A stretch of 42,851 nt of DNA, taken from Planctomycetota bacterium. Lineage in GTDB: Bacteria; Planctomycetota; Phycisphaerae; WQYP01. The position numbers were made by a program, and so were the translations under genes. The stretch spans positions 1 to 42,851 of the forward strand of contig JAJYDU010000003.1 in NCBI GenBank assembly GCA_021790475.1. Reading direction: 5' to 3'. The notes beneath the pieces were generated by a model. It was not told the origin of the DNA. It searched no databases and saw only the letters and a program-made list of their open reading frames with translations. Shown in pieces: positions 9,165 through 18,768 of this stretch (position 1 is its first letter; each line of letters begins with the position of its first letter).

Positions 9165-9215
9165 GCGGCGCAACCGCCGCTCTCCTTTCAATTTTCTATT
9201 TTCTTCCGCCGGCGC
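9165..9215. repeat. Dispersed copy of the hairpin + PEP-CTERM-tail repeat
   Basis: GCGGCG-CAAC-CGCCGC then TCTCCTTTCAATTTTCTATTTTCTTCCGCCGGCGC; minus strand encodes ...VRRRKKIEN*, a residual PEP-CTERM tail. Confidence 0.85.
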
Positions 9216-9533
9216 ACCGGTAATCCCAAACCGCTCCCGATAGCCATCGGGACCAGCAACGCCACCGCAGGCCGGTTCGAGCCTGCCTCTTCTGCCCTGC
9301 CGCATGTACTACTACAACGAACCTTCGGATTTAAGTGCAGCAAATATGTTGGGTTATAATCGATCCGTGCGACGAGACTTCCCGCGCTCGCCAATATTAT
9401 CGGAGGTCGTGTCCAGTAATGGTTTTGTGAAGCAAGTGGCGGAGTTTTTTATTGGCACAGGTTCGTTGTAGTAGTACTTAACGATGAACGGGGCGACGCG
9501 GATCCCGGCGGCGCCCAAAACCTGGAGCAGGCG

Positions 9534-10592
9534 TTATCCAATAACTTCGCCAGCCCGCACCATGACCTTGATCCGGGATTCCACGCCGAGGCTCTGGATG
9601 ATGTTTTCGACGTGCTTTTCGACTGTTCGGGGACTTAAGCCCAGGAGGTAACCGATTTCCCGGTCCGTCTTCCCCTGCACCAGCCACGCCACAACCTCGG
9701 CCTGGCGCGGCGTCAGGCCCAGGGCTTGCAGTTGCAGCGCGTGGCCGGCGACGCTGTGCTCGCGGAACAGCAGCGTAAACGCGCCATCGATACGGGTGGC
9801 CAGGCGCACCATCAGCCATCGTCCCGGTCTGTATTCCACCAGGGGCAAACAGGAGATGGTCCCGCCGACCGCATGACCCAGCCAGTCCCCTATCTCGGGC
9901 GGAAGCCGGTTCGAAGGCCGCCGGGGGGCCGGATAGTAGACCGATAAAAGACGCCTCGCTTCCAGCGAGGCCGATAGAATCGAGCCATCCGAACCAACCG
10001 TGATGGAGCCGAGGCCCGCATGTTCGAGAATTTCACCGTCGTGCTTGCGCTCTCGTCGGAGTCTGGCGATCAGCTGCGCCGTGCGATGCGCCTGCCGCAG
10101 ATGCGGCCGCAGCAGATCAAGCATGGCCCGCTCCGTGTCGGAAAAATCCCTGCGGCGCCGATTCAGGGCGATGCCGGCGACCGCGCCTGGCCGGGAGGCT
10201 ACGCCCACGGCCATTTGGTGTTCGACCCCGACGCGCCTGAAAAATTCGTTATACAGCCCCGTGCGGTGAAACTGGTCCTTGGTAAGAAAGTCGGACAGGC
10301 ACAGAGCGCGGCAGCCGGGGTGACGATGCGTGTAACCGATCAGCGGGTGTTCGTGAATGTGGCGCTCAAACGCCAGGAGCTGTTCCCGCGTGTAGGAATC
10401 TCCGAGGAAGGCCGCCCGCAACATTCTCTGCGGCCGGATCGCTATCTCGTTGTATCCGGCGCAGTCCACCGCGAGAAGTTCCACGATCGCCTTCAGGACG
10501 CGTATGGGAAATTCCTCCGGATCGCCGTCCGCATGGATCGATGCGATACAGCAGGAGAGCTTGCGGAATTGATCGGCGTTCAGGCCTCTCAT
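9534..10592 (-). CDS. LuxR/NarL-type (GerE HTH) transcriptional regulator
   Basis: C-terminal LGLTPRQAEVVAWLVQGKTDREIGYLLGLSPRTVEKHVENIIQSLGVESRIKVMVRA matches the LuxR HTH pattern. Confidence 0.9.
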   Translation of the reverse strand: MRGLNADQFRKLSCCIASIHADGDPEEFPIRVLKAIVELLAVDCAGYNEIAIRPQRMLRAAFLGDSYTREQLLAFERHIHEHPLIGYTHRHPGCRALCLSDFLTKDQFHRTGLYNEFFRRVGVEHQMAVGVASRPGAVAGIALNRRRRDFSDTERAMLDLLRPHLRQAHRTAQLIARLRRERKHDGEILEHAGLGSITVGSDGSILSASLEARRLLSVYYPAPRRPSNRLPPEIGDWLGHAVGGTISCLPLVEYRPGRWLMVRLATRIDGAFTLLFREHSVAGHALQLQALGLTPRQAEVVAWLVQGKTDREIGYLLGLSPRTVEKHVENIIQSLGVESRIKVMVRAGEVIG

Positions 10593-10769
10593 CGGTGCTC
10601 CTCTCTATTGCAGGTCCCACCGGATGCTCCCGGATTTGCCACGTTCGCCCGGTTTGCCGACGGATTTTCCTTCCCCGCATCGCCGGCGGTTCGGAAACGC
10701 CCGCTGGCAATTAGTGTATCCTGTTTGCGCCCAAGTATCAACATCAACAAGAGCGTGTTATTAATGGTT

Positions 10770-12794
10770 TCAGCGATTGGCCACAAAATGCTCGCGCGCC
10801 GCCACCGCCTTATAACTAAGCCAGTTGGAAAGAAACCGCATGTAGGTCTGGGTGACAATCTGGCTGCCGGCGTATCGCTGGAGGACCGGTGCGTGAAGCA
10901 TGTTGACCGGAATCGGATGCACCGCGACGAGTTGCATCACGAATACCTCCAGGCGTGATCCAATATTCACGCTTGTGGTTGGTTTTTCGACCGATGGTTT
11001 GGGCGCTCCAGAAATGGCGATTTTCCCGGCCTTCACCCCGGAGGCCGGTGAAGCCGATGCGTCCGTGGCACGAGTTCGGCGGGCATGGTCCTGGGTACGC
11101 TGGTTCCGGAGAGCGAGCTTGAAAGCCGCGCGTGTCAGTTGGCGCAGCCGCCCACGAATGCCGGGAATCTGTGCCGGTGCGATGCGGTAAACAGGCTCGC
11201 CCAGATAATTATACCCCAGCGGGCTTTCCACATCCGGCGCCAGGGCGGTAAACGCCGGCGGCGTAGTCAGGGGCAGACCTTTGGCTCTGGCCAGCGCCGC
11301 CAGAGATATTTTTCCGGCTTGGTCAGCCAGTCTGCGGCCGCGGCGGATGTTCAATTGGTATGCCGCGAGCAATCGGGCATCACGCGCCACGGCCGTGCGG
11401 ACTTGGGCAAGCGATGTCGGATCGTGGGCGGGACTCACGGCGGTTATGCGGTAAATATATTCATTGCCGTGTCGATCCTCGAGCACCGGCCCTTCACGCC
11501 CCGCCTGCAAGTGCAGCAACAGGCCAATGCCTTTGGCGTGGGGATCCAACTCATGAATTTTCAGCGCCAGCGTGCGCAAACCCAGGGGCGTGTTCCATCC
11601 GCTTAGCTTCGTAACCGCCTGGCCGATGCCGCGCAGGCTTGCCAGGCCGGCCGAATCGAGCCAGTGATTCCAGCGGCCTGTTTCCGGTCGGTAATGAAAC
11701 CGGTTTGCCAGCGCCAGGGAAAGGCGATGATATGACAGCCACTTGGATCGTGGCAAGGGCTTATAAAAGCCGCTGATCTCGGGGTTTTTCCACACCTTGG
11801 CCGTCTGGTGCAGCGTCCAATCCGTCATACGGTGAAAAAGAATATCAATGTGGCTATCGAGCTGCCGGCGAATCAGGAGGTTTTTGACTTGTTCGAAAGT
11901 CTTGTATTGAGGGTGGGCCGGCGCGGTGGTGGTTGCTTTTTTTGGTTTAATTATAAACTTGTTCAAATGGGCCTTGTAATACCGGTAAGCCGTCTGTACA
12001 TCCGCCAGGGTTGGTTGCATGGCGGCGCGAACGGCGGCGCGGTCAAATTTCATGAACTCGAGTTTCACTCGATTTGGGTACCGGTAGCCGAAGGGATAAT
12101 GATGGCCGTCGATCTGTGGCGGCTCTCGGGACTGGTTCGGATTCCACGGCAATACCCCGCGGTAAGTCGTGAAAAGATGCGCGCGCATAGCCGCGGATGG
12201 CGCCGGCTGGGAAGCGGCGATATGGGCCGCGGAAAGGCGCACGTAATCAATCCGCACCTTTGAAGAAAGTTCGCTGATGTAATGCAACAACTGCGGTTGG
12301 CTGGGCAGCGCTGCGCCGTAGGCAAAATCAGCCAGTTGATTGATGGCGTCAAGATCCGCCACCGCCTGCACCACATTTTCCCGAACGTAGACCGAGTTTT
12401 CCAGCAATGCCGCCACCTGCCGCAGGACACTTTTGCTCTGCAACTGGTCGCGCACGTCTTGAACATTCGCCAGGAACCCATTGCGCGTTGCTTCGTGTAA
12501 CAGCAGATAAAACTGGAGGCTGGCCCGGGAAAGGCTGCGGCCGCTGAGCCACCCCAGTCGATCCGCAAAATAGGGGATTCTCCGTAGCACATTCACATCT
12601 ATTTGCGCCTGCGTAAGCTGGCCGTTGGTCAACGGGTGGCCGTCGAGCTTGCCCACCACAAAACCCGCGCCGCTGGTCCCCATGCTGGCGGTGTAGGATA
12701 TACCGACAAGAAAGGTGATCATGAGGATCACGCCGAAGAAAGCCATCAGCGGCTTGCTGTACTTGCGCATTAACTTGATCGACATACCGGGCAT
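10770..12794 (-). CDS. Membrane-anchored SurA/PpiD-like periplasmic protein (putative)
   Basis: N-terminal MRKYSKPLMAFFGVILMITFLVGISYTAS single TM anchor as in PpiD; N-domain-like segment with LTNGQLTQAQIDVNVLRR. No confident PPIase domain seen. Confidence 0.5.
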   Translation of the reverse strand: MPGMSIKLMRKYSKPLMAFFGVILMITFLVGISYTASMGTSGAGFVVGKLDGHPLTNGQLTQAQIDVNVLRRIPYFADRLGWLSGRSLSRASLQFYLLLHEATRNGFLANVQDVRDQLQSKSVLRQVAALLENSVYVRENVVQAVADLDAINQLADFAYGAALPSQPQLLHYISELSSKVRIDYVRLSAAHIAASQPAPSAAMRAHLFTTYRGVLPWNPNQSREPPQIDGHHYPFGYRYPNRVKLEFMKFDRAAVRAAMQPTLADVQTAYRYYKAHLNKFIIKPKKATTTAPAHPQYKTFEQVKNLLIRRQLDSHIDILFHRMTDWTLHQTAKVWKNPEISGFYKPLPRSKWLSYHRLSLALANRFHYRPETGRWNHWLDSAGLASLRGIGQAVTKLSGWNTPLGLRTLALKIHELDPHAKGIGLLLHLQAGREGPVLEDRHGNEYIYRITAVSPAHDPTSLAQVRTAVARDARLLAAYQLNIRRGRRLADQAGKISLAALARAKGLPLTTPPAFTALAPDVESPLGYNYLGEPVYRIAPAQIPGIRGRLRQLTRAAFKLALRNQRTQDHARRTRATDASASPASGVKAGKIAISGAPKPSVEKPTTSVNIGSRLEVFVMQLVAVHPIPVNMLHAPVLQRYAGSQIVTQTYMRFLSNWLSYKAVAAREHFVANR

Positions 12795-12894
12795 TTCCCA
12801 TCGCGAACCGGTTTAGCCGGCGTTTCCGCTTACGGCATTTCCGCAAAAACATAAGCATAAACCAATTGCGGAGGATGGTAAATCAAGCTGCATT

Positions 12895-14358
12895 TCACGG
12901 TGGCCGGCGAAGCTGGGCGGCGATGTGCTGGAGTATCTCCGCCATCGCCCGATGGCGCGGCCCGTCCGGGGTGTTCCAGTAGATGACGGCGCCGGCGGCG
13001 ATCTGGGCTTCGATCCGCCGGCAGGCGCCGATCACGGTGGAATGGTTGCGCCCGCCGATGGCGCGGCCGATATCGGGGAAACTCATGTGGGAATGCTGCC
13101 GGGCAAGATACATAGCCACCGCCCGCGCGGTCGCGGTAAGTCGCCGGCGGCTGGCGCCCATCAGCGCGCCGGGTGGAATGGCAAAAAAATCGGCGGCGGT
13201 TTTCACGATGCGGTCGATGGCCACGGGCGCCGGCGGTCGCAGCCGATCGTGAAGTTCACGGATCAGCAGGGTGGAGGAAGACTTGCCGGAAGCGTTGCCG
13301 GTCGCGCGCTCGCCCAGTTCGCTCCGCGCGACCATCTGTACGGCCAGGCCCTCCAGTTCGCGCACGCTGGCCACGGGCGCCTGCGCCAATTGCATCAGAA
13401 CCAGGTCGCTCACGCGCCACTGGCGGTGGTTCAAAAATCGGCGAAGAATTTCCAGGCGTGTGGGTAGATCGGGTGGATCGATCCGGATGACCATGCCGCT
13501 GACGAAACGGCTTCGCAGCGCTTCGCTCAGCGCGGCAATATCGCGGGGCGACGAGTCACATGCGAGAATCACCTGGCGGTTGTTGGCGTCGATCTGGTCG
13601 AAGGTGTGAAGGAATTCCTCCTGCGTGCGGCGTTTGCTGGCGAAAAAGTGCACGTCGTCGATGGCCAGCAAGTCGGCTTGCCGCAGGCGCCGGCGAAAAC
13701 TTTCCATGCGATTGGCCTTGATCGCTTCGAGGAACTCGTTGGTGAACTGTTCCCCGGTCAGATACAGCCAGCGCTTTTCCGGATGCGCCTGGCGCAAGTA
13801 ATGACACACGCCCTGGAGCAGGTGCGTTTTACCCAGACCGCACTGGCCGTGGATGAATAACGGGTTGAACTCTCGGCGCGGATCATCCGCCACGCGCCGG
13901 GCCGCATGATAAGCAAGCTGATTGGTCGGTCCGGCGACAAATTCCTCAAGTCGATAGCGTGGATTCAGGCTGGCGCCGCCGGCCTGCCCGACAGGCCGGC
14001 CCGCCGGGGCGCAATCCGGGCGGGGAGGCGCCGGCGGGGCGGAATCAGATCGGGAATCGCCGGCGGTCGGCGGGACCGCCAGTTCGATCAGAAGCTCCGG
14101 TTCCCCGCCCAATACGGCTTGCGCGACCGCGCGAATATCCTGAAAAAATTTGTTGCGAATCCAATTGGCGGCGAAGGCGTTGCCCACCACCACACGCAGA
14201 TGATGACCTTCGGCGATCCAGCGCGTCTTGCCGTCAAACCATTGCTCAAAGCGGATCGGGCCGATGCGCCGCCGCAGAAGATCGGGTATTCGGGCCGAAT
14301 ATTCCGTGGGGGCGATAAAACCAGCGGTTTGCTCCCTGGCGGGCGCGGCAACGGACAT
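12895..14358 (-). CDS. dnaA: Chromosomal replication initiator protein DnaA
   Basis: NPLFIHGQCGLGKTHLLQGVCHYL (Walker A), LLAIDDVHFFASKRRTQEEFLHTFDQI (Walker B), domain IV RLTATARAVAMYLARQHSHMSFPDIGRAIGGRNHSTVIGACRRIE. Confidence 0.97.
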   Translation of the reverse strand: MSVAAPAREQTAGFIAPTEYSARIPDLLRRRIGPIRFEQWFDGKTRWIAEGHHLRVVVGNAFAANWIRNKFFQDIRAVAQAVLGGEPELLIELAVPPTAGDSRSDSAPPAPPRPDCAPAGRPVGQAGGASLNPRYRLEEFVAGPTNQLAYHAARRVADDPRREFNPLFIHGQCGLGKTHLLQGVCHYLRQAHPEKRWLYLTGEQFTNEFLEAIKANRMESFRRRLRQADLLAIDDVHFFASKRRTQEEFLHTFDQIDANNRQVILACDSSPRDIAALSEALRSRFVSGMVIRIDPPDLPTRLEILRRFLNHRQWRVSDLVLMQLAQAPVASVRELEGLAVQMVARSELGERATGNASGKSSSTLLIRELHDRLRPPAPVAIDRIVKTAADFFAIPPGALMGASRRRLTATARAVAMYLARQHSHMSFPDIGRAIGGRNHSTVIGACRRIEAQIAAGAVIYWNTPDGPRHRAMAEILQHIAAQLRRPP

Positions 14359-14585
14359 GAGCGACTCCTTTCCCGACGTGTATGACGAACCAACCGGCGG
14401 ACACCACCTGCGGTGAAGCCGCCGCCGGGAAACCGTCCTGGTCGTTCAAACGCGTGGGCGATCCGTCGCCTTCCCGATGAAATTTCGCTCCCGCCGCCGC
14501 GGGCGGTTGCTCCCCGCGCCGCCGGCGCTTCTCAGGCGGCGCCGCGGAACCCGCCGGCGGAGGCGCGGTGGAGAGAAGCGGAAGC

Positions 14586-14911
14586 AATATAACTATAATT
14601 ACTATATATCAACAATTCTAAACTTCCATTAAACATGAGGCGCGGCAACTTTCCCGCCCTGAACCAGCGGCGGCCGGTTCCGTCCGGCCGCCGCGTGTTG
14701 CTTTCCCGCGCCCGTGCGGTTGTTTTTTTTCCGCGGCCGCGGGAAGTCGCCTCGGCTGCCATGTATTAGCATTTGGCGAGGGCTGTTCGCAAGTGATATT
14801 TTTCAATTTTCTTATCCACAATATGCCAGTTCCGGGAGAAACCGGAACTTATGAAAATAAAAAATACTTTTGCACCGGTTACGCACAAAGTCCCTGAAAA
14901 ATTGTGCATAA
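14586..14911. other. Candidate chromosomal origin (oriC): AT-rich block plus DnaA-box cluster
   Basis: AT-rich 14586-14635; TTATCCACA at 14812-14820 (+), TTACGCACA at 14879-14887 (+), TTATGCACA at 14903-14911 (-); inverted repeat AGTTCCGG-N6-CCGGAACT at 14828-14849. Directly upstream of dnaA. Confidence 0.55.
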
Positions 14912-14951
14912 ATTGTCGCTCCCGCCGGTTAACCCCGGATGGAACAAGAAG

Positions 14952-15920
14952 TTATGCGTCCCGCGGCGCCGCGCCGCGCACCGCGCCGATCAGTACGCGT
15001 CGTTCGCCGGTAACCCGGTAATGAGCGCGGCGGTACAGCCGCAGCGCCGGCGTATTGGCCTTGTCCACCGCCAGAACACACCACCGGCTGTTTCGCTTTG
15101 CCATGGTATAAAGAACATACTTCATCAGGGCGGTTCCCATGCCGCGGCGCCGGACCTGGGCTTTCACCCCAAGATAGACCACCTCCAACGTTTCGCGCTG
15201 GCTATGCCAGGCCATCAGCAGTGCCCCGAGAGGGCGCCGGTTCTCCATCGCCAGCAGCCACAGCGACGGATCGAACACCGCCGCCGCCTGATATCCGGCG
15301 ATGACATCGTCTATGGAGCGAAGGCCGGTAAGCAGGGGACAGTCCAGGGTATTTTCATAGCTGGCCACAATGGTGCGGGCGAAAAGCTCGTGGTTGGCGG
15401 GGGAGTAAGGCGTCAGGGTTATCCCGGTTGGCAAGGCCGACCGCGGTTCGAACAACGGGCGGGTTCGCTGCATGTAATACAGATTCGCCAAATCCACAAA
15501 ACCGCCGGCATGAAAGGCTGAAATTGAAAAAAAATCTTCGATATCCGCCACTGCCTGCGCCAACACCACGCCCGCGACACGGGCATCGCCGGCGGCGGCG
15601 GCGATACAGGCGCCGGTGGCGTCCCCGGACTCCGGTCGACAATTCCGATTCGTGATGTAAAAAAGGGCGGATCTTCCGGGATGCGGTATCCAGAGGCACG
15701 CGGCAATAACCCGTCCTCCGGCGATCGCCAGAACCTGCCGTGCTGTATTCACGTTATGGCGGAGGCAGTAGGCTTCCAACGACTCGCGCCGGCGCCGGGT
15801 TTGTGAATCGCAGGATTCCGAAACATCTTCCGGCCCCCGCAGAATGCACTGAAGACCACGCCGGGCCAGTTCCGGCGATCCGGGCCGTACCAGGTCGTAA
15901 TATTTTGTCAGCCTGCTCAT
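14952..15920 (-). CDS. GNAT family N-acetyltransferase (probably tandem GNAT)
   Basis: C-terminal LEVVYLGVKAQVRRRGMGTALMKYVLYTMAKRNSRWCVLAVDKANTPALRLYRRAHYRVTGER contains the RRRGMGTAL acetyl-CoA motif. Confidence 0.8.
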   Translation of the reverse strand: MSRLTKYYDLVRPGSPELARRGLQCILRGPEDVSESCDSQTRRRRESLEAYCLRHNVNTARQVLAIAGGRVIAACLWIPHPGRSALFYITNRNCRPESGDATGACIAAAAGDARVAGVVLAQAVADIEDFFSISAFHAGGFVDLANLYYMQRTRPLFEPRSALPTGITLTPYSPANHELFARTIVASYENTLDCPLLTGLRSIDDVIAGYQAAAVFDPSLWLLAMENRRPLGALLMAWHSQRETLEVVYLGVKAQVRRRGMGTALMKYVLYTMAKRNSRWCVLAVDKANTPALRLYRRAHYRVTGERRVLIGAVRGAAPRDA

Positions 15921-15937
15921 GATGCGAATTCCGCCGG

Positions 15938-16918
15938 CTATCGGGACGCCGCCGCCCGCAACACACGATACTGCGGCTTATGGGGCGAGTCTCTTCCCAG
16001 AAGGCGCAGGATTGCAAAAGTCGCCACGGAAATGACGCCAAGAGCCAGAATAACCAGTGCGGCAAGTGGTTGACCATTGGATGCCAATAATACCGAATCA
16101 TAAATGAACAACCAAAACAGGCCGATCTGCATCACGCGTTGGCCTCTTACGCGCGGGGGTATTTTACGATTGAAGAATATTACGCCGGCCCATAGGAAAT
16201 ACGCGGTGAAAGACAGCCCCAGCCCCAGCGCGTCGAGCAGAAAAAGGCGATTGATCTGATGCCAATATACCATGGCCGCCAACATCAGGCCGTTGAGGAA
16301 CAGAAGGCCGGCTGGAATGGCGGCCACATCCTTGAGCTTCAGTCGCGGCCGCTTGGATTCCAGGTAATAAGCCGCCGCGCCGGCCAGGGTGATATGCGTA
16401 AAGAGCAACATGGACAGCAGAAGAAAATGGGAATTTGGTTTGCCGATCAGACAATTAAGCGCGCGGATCAGGCCCAGAGTAAGCAGACCGATGGCGCCCA
16501 GATATTTGGCCGCGGCATTGTAAAACACGATCAGCAGGGCCACTCCCATCGCCAGCAGCAGCGAAATGGGCATAAGGACGTGCCGCTGATAAACGATCAA
16601 CATGGCCGCGGAAAACAGGCTCAGCAGAAGAAAAAGCAGGCTCAAAACGGTGGCCGCGGCCGGTGAAATTCGTCCGCTGGGAATGGGCCGCCACGGCGCA
16701 AAAAGCCGATCGCGGCGCGCATCGAGTAAATCGTTGAGAACCATGCCGAAACTGTACAGGAAAAAGGAAGTTGCCCCGGCCAGGATCAGGGACACAACCG
16801 GGTTGGCCGGCGCCGGACGGCCGGGACCATGGAGGAACATGATGGTCCATGTGTCGGCAACGGCTGTAAAAGCCAGGGCGACTCGCATCAGTTGCAGGGT
16901 GGCTAGAAAACGCGACAT
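15938..16918 (-). CDS. UbiA-family prenyltransferase (membrane)
   Basis: NDLLDARRDRLFAPWRPIPSGRISP matches the NDxxDxxxD motif of UbiA; several hydrophobic helices. Start chosen at MSRFLATLQL. Confidence 0.85.
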   Translation of the reverse strand: MSRFLATLQLMRVALAFTAVADTWTIMFLHGPGRPAPANPVVSLILAGATSFFLYSFGMVLNDLLDARRDRLFAPWRPIPSGRISPAAATVLSLLFLLLSLFSAAMLIVYQRHVLMPISLLLAMGVALLIVFYNAAAKYLGAIGLLTLGLIRALNCLIGKPNSHFLLLSMLLFTHITLAGAAAYYLESKRPRLKLKDVAAIPAGLLFLNGLMLAAMVYWHQINRLFLLDALGLGLSFTAYFLWAGVIFFNRKIPPRVRGQRVMQIGLFWLFIYDSVLLASNGQPLAALVILALGVISVATFAILRLLGRDSPHKPQYRVLRAAASR

Positions 16919-17128
16919 CAGGAAATCCGTCTCCAGGAGTACTTTGCACCGCGGATACATTGTTAAGTGTACCTGTTCGACGGACTTTTTTCGTCCCGCC
17001 GCCTTGCCGTCGGCCGGAGGTCTTGACACGCGATACCGATTCTTGACGCTCCGGCTGCCGGATGTTAGGTTCAGATGATCCGCCGCAAGGAATCTAAAGA
17101 TTCACTTAACGGCGTTAAGGAGATTCCC

Positions 17129-18655
17129 ATGTGCTTCCGTACGGTCCGTTTGGGCAATCGCAACATTTCGCTTTTCACTCTCATCCTGGCGGGCGTGTTC
17201 GCCGCGGTGTTCGGTTTGGCAGGCCCGGTTATTGTGGCTGGTTCCGTCCAGGTTCCGGCTGCGACCACCGCGCCGGCGACAGAGCCGGCGTCAACACCAG
17301 CCTCCCGTTCCGTCAACATACTGATACCCTCGCCAAGCCCCTCGCTTCAGGCAACCACCAGGCCCGGTCGTAAGTACAGCGCCGTCTCCTCCAAGGCTTT
17401 GTCCAGGAAGCCATTTGTCGGCGCGGTGAACGCGACGGATGTCAATGTTCGTAGCGGACCGGGAATGGCCTATTACCCCATGGGACAATTGACGCGGGGC
17501 GATCTGGTCAGAGTAGTCGGGACGGTCAGAAGTTGGTATCGCATTGCCGCCCCGGTCGGAACGCGCTGTTATATAGCCGGTCAATACGTAAAACTCGCGC
17601 CTGCGGGTGCGAGCGGTCGCGTGACGGCGGACTTTGTCAATCTACGCGCCGCCAGCGCCATGGCGCCCGCCAGCCATTATGCGGTAGTAGGACTGGTGCG
17701 CCGGGGCACGCATGTTTCTATCACGGGCCAATCCGGAAAATTCCTCATCATTCGACCACCGCATGGAACCACGTTCTATATTGCCGCCCGATTTATCCGG
17801 CCTGCGGCGGCAGGTAGCGTTTACGTGACCGCCCGGATTAAGATGCCCGCCGGTTTTCATGGGCCAGGTCTTGCCACGCGGTTGGCTTCTTCCGCTGGCA
17901 CAGGCGGTGCGTCCGCCGTGACGACCCAACCAGCCGCCACCACGCAAGCGGTCGTACCACTGCCCTCCCGCGGCGTTTCCACATCATCCGGCGTACCTGC
18001 TCCGACCAGCCGGCCCGCGGTTATTCCCGTTATTCCCGGTCTGGTGGCGCCGGCGCCGCAGGTTTCCTACAATCAGCCCGCCTACACCGCATTCAGCCGC
18101 CTCAATCACAAAATTCAGCTGGAATTCCGCAAGCCGCTGCTGCAAGAGCGGCATCTGGCGTCGCTTTTGAAAGGCTACCAGAACTTGCTTAAACGTCCCC
18201 AATTGCCGCCATCAGTGCGGCGGGGCAGTATCGCGCGCATTAAATTGCTCAAAAAGGAACTCGCTATCCAAAAACTGGTTGAGTCGGCCGCGAAGACGCC
18301 ACCGATTAAGCAGGTGATCGCTCCCTATCAACAGCAATGGAAAAAATCGCAGGAAGAGATTGCCAAGGCATACGAAAATGCGCCCTACCTGGCCAAGGGT
18401 GTTCTCAAAACCAGTCAGGCCATCAAAGATTACGCACTGGTCGATCCGGCAACCGGCCGGGTGATCGCCTACCTTGTGCCGGCCGGGAAAATAGCGATTT
18501 CCAAGCTGCTCGGTTCTTATATCGGTGTTAAAGGCGAAGTGATCAGCAAAACCGGTATGACGGTCAAGGTGATTCAGGTTATCAGTGCCACGCTTTTGCC
18601 GCCACCCCATATCCGGCGTGCGCCCGGCGGCGGAGGTTCCCGGTCCGCACCCTGA
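17129..18655 (+). CDS. SH3-domain-containing exported protein
   Basis: Signal-like N-terminus MCFRTVRLGNRNISLFTLILAGVFAAVFGLAG; two SH3b-like segments (NATDVNVRSGPGMAYYPMGQLTRGDLVRVVG; ADFVNLRAASAMAPASHYAVVGLVRRGTHVSITG). SD-like AAGGAG upstream. Confidence 0.75.
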   Translation: MCFRTVRLGNRNISLFTLILAGVFAAVFGLAGPVIVAGSVQVPAATTAPATEPASTPASRSVNILIPSPSPSLQATTRPGRKYSAVSSKALSRKPFVGAVNATDVNVRSGPGMAYYPMGQLTRGDLVRVVGTVRSWYRIAAPVGTRCYIAGQYVKLAPAGASGRVTADFVNLRAASAMAPASHYAVVGLVRRGTHVSITGQSGKFLIIRPPHGTTFYIAARFIRPAAAGSVYVTARIKMPAGFHGPGLATRLASSAGTGGASAVTTQPAATTQAVVPLPSRGVSTSSGVPAPTSRPAVIPVIPGLVAPAPQVSYNQPAYTAFSRLNHKIQLEFRKPLLQERHLASLLKGYQNLLKRPQLPPSVRRGSIARIKLLKKELAIQKLVESAAKTPPIKQVIAPYQQQWKKSQEEIAKAYENAPYLAKGVLKTSQAIKDYALVDPATGRVIAYLVPAGKIAISKLLGSYIGVKGEVISKTGMTVKVIQVISATLLPPPHIRRAPGGGGSRSAP

Positions 18656-18768
18656 GCCTGAGCCGCGCATCTTAATTTCTTGCTGCTTGCCGCAGACCCG
18701 GTGCGATGGGATTACCTGTTTACCTGCACCATATTCTCCTGGCGCGCGGCGATTGCCCGCGTGCCGGT

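Noticed and set aside
8712-9359. 215-aa plus-strand ORF 'MVHCTTLAPNANN...'
   Set aside because: It is the antisense reading of the duplicated HPS/URO-D fragment plus the hairpin repeat; the matching antisense peptide appears in 4703-5155, so the shared peptide reflects DNA duplication, not a protein family.
14731-14742. CCGCGGCCGCGG palindrome downstream of the AT-rich block
   Set aside because: Short GC palindromes are common at this base composition; no independent evidence of function.
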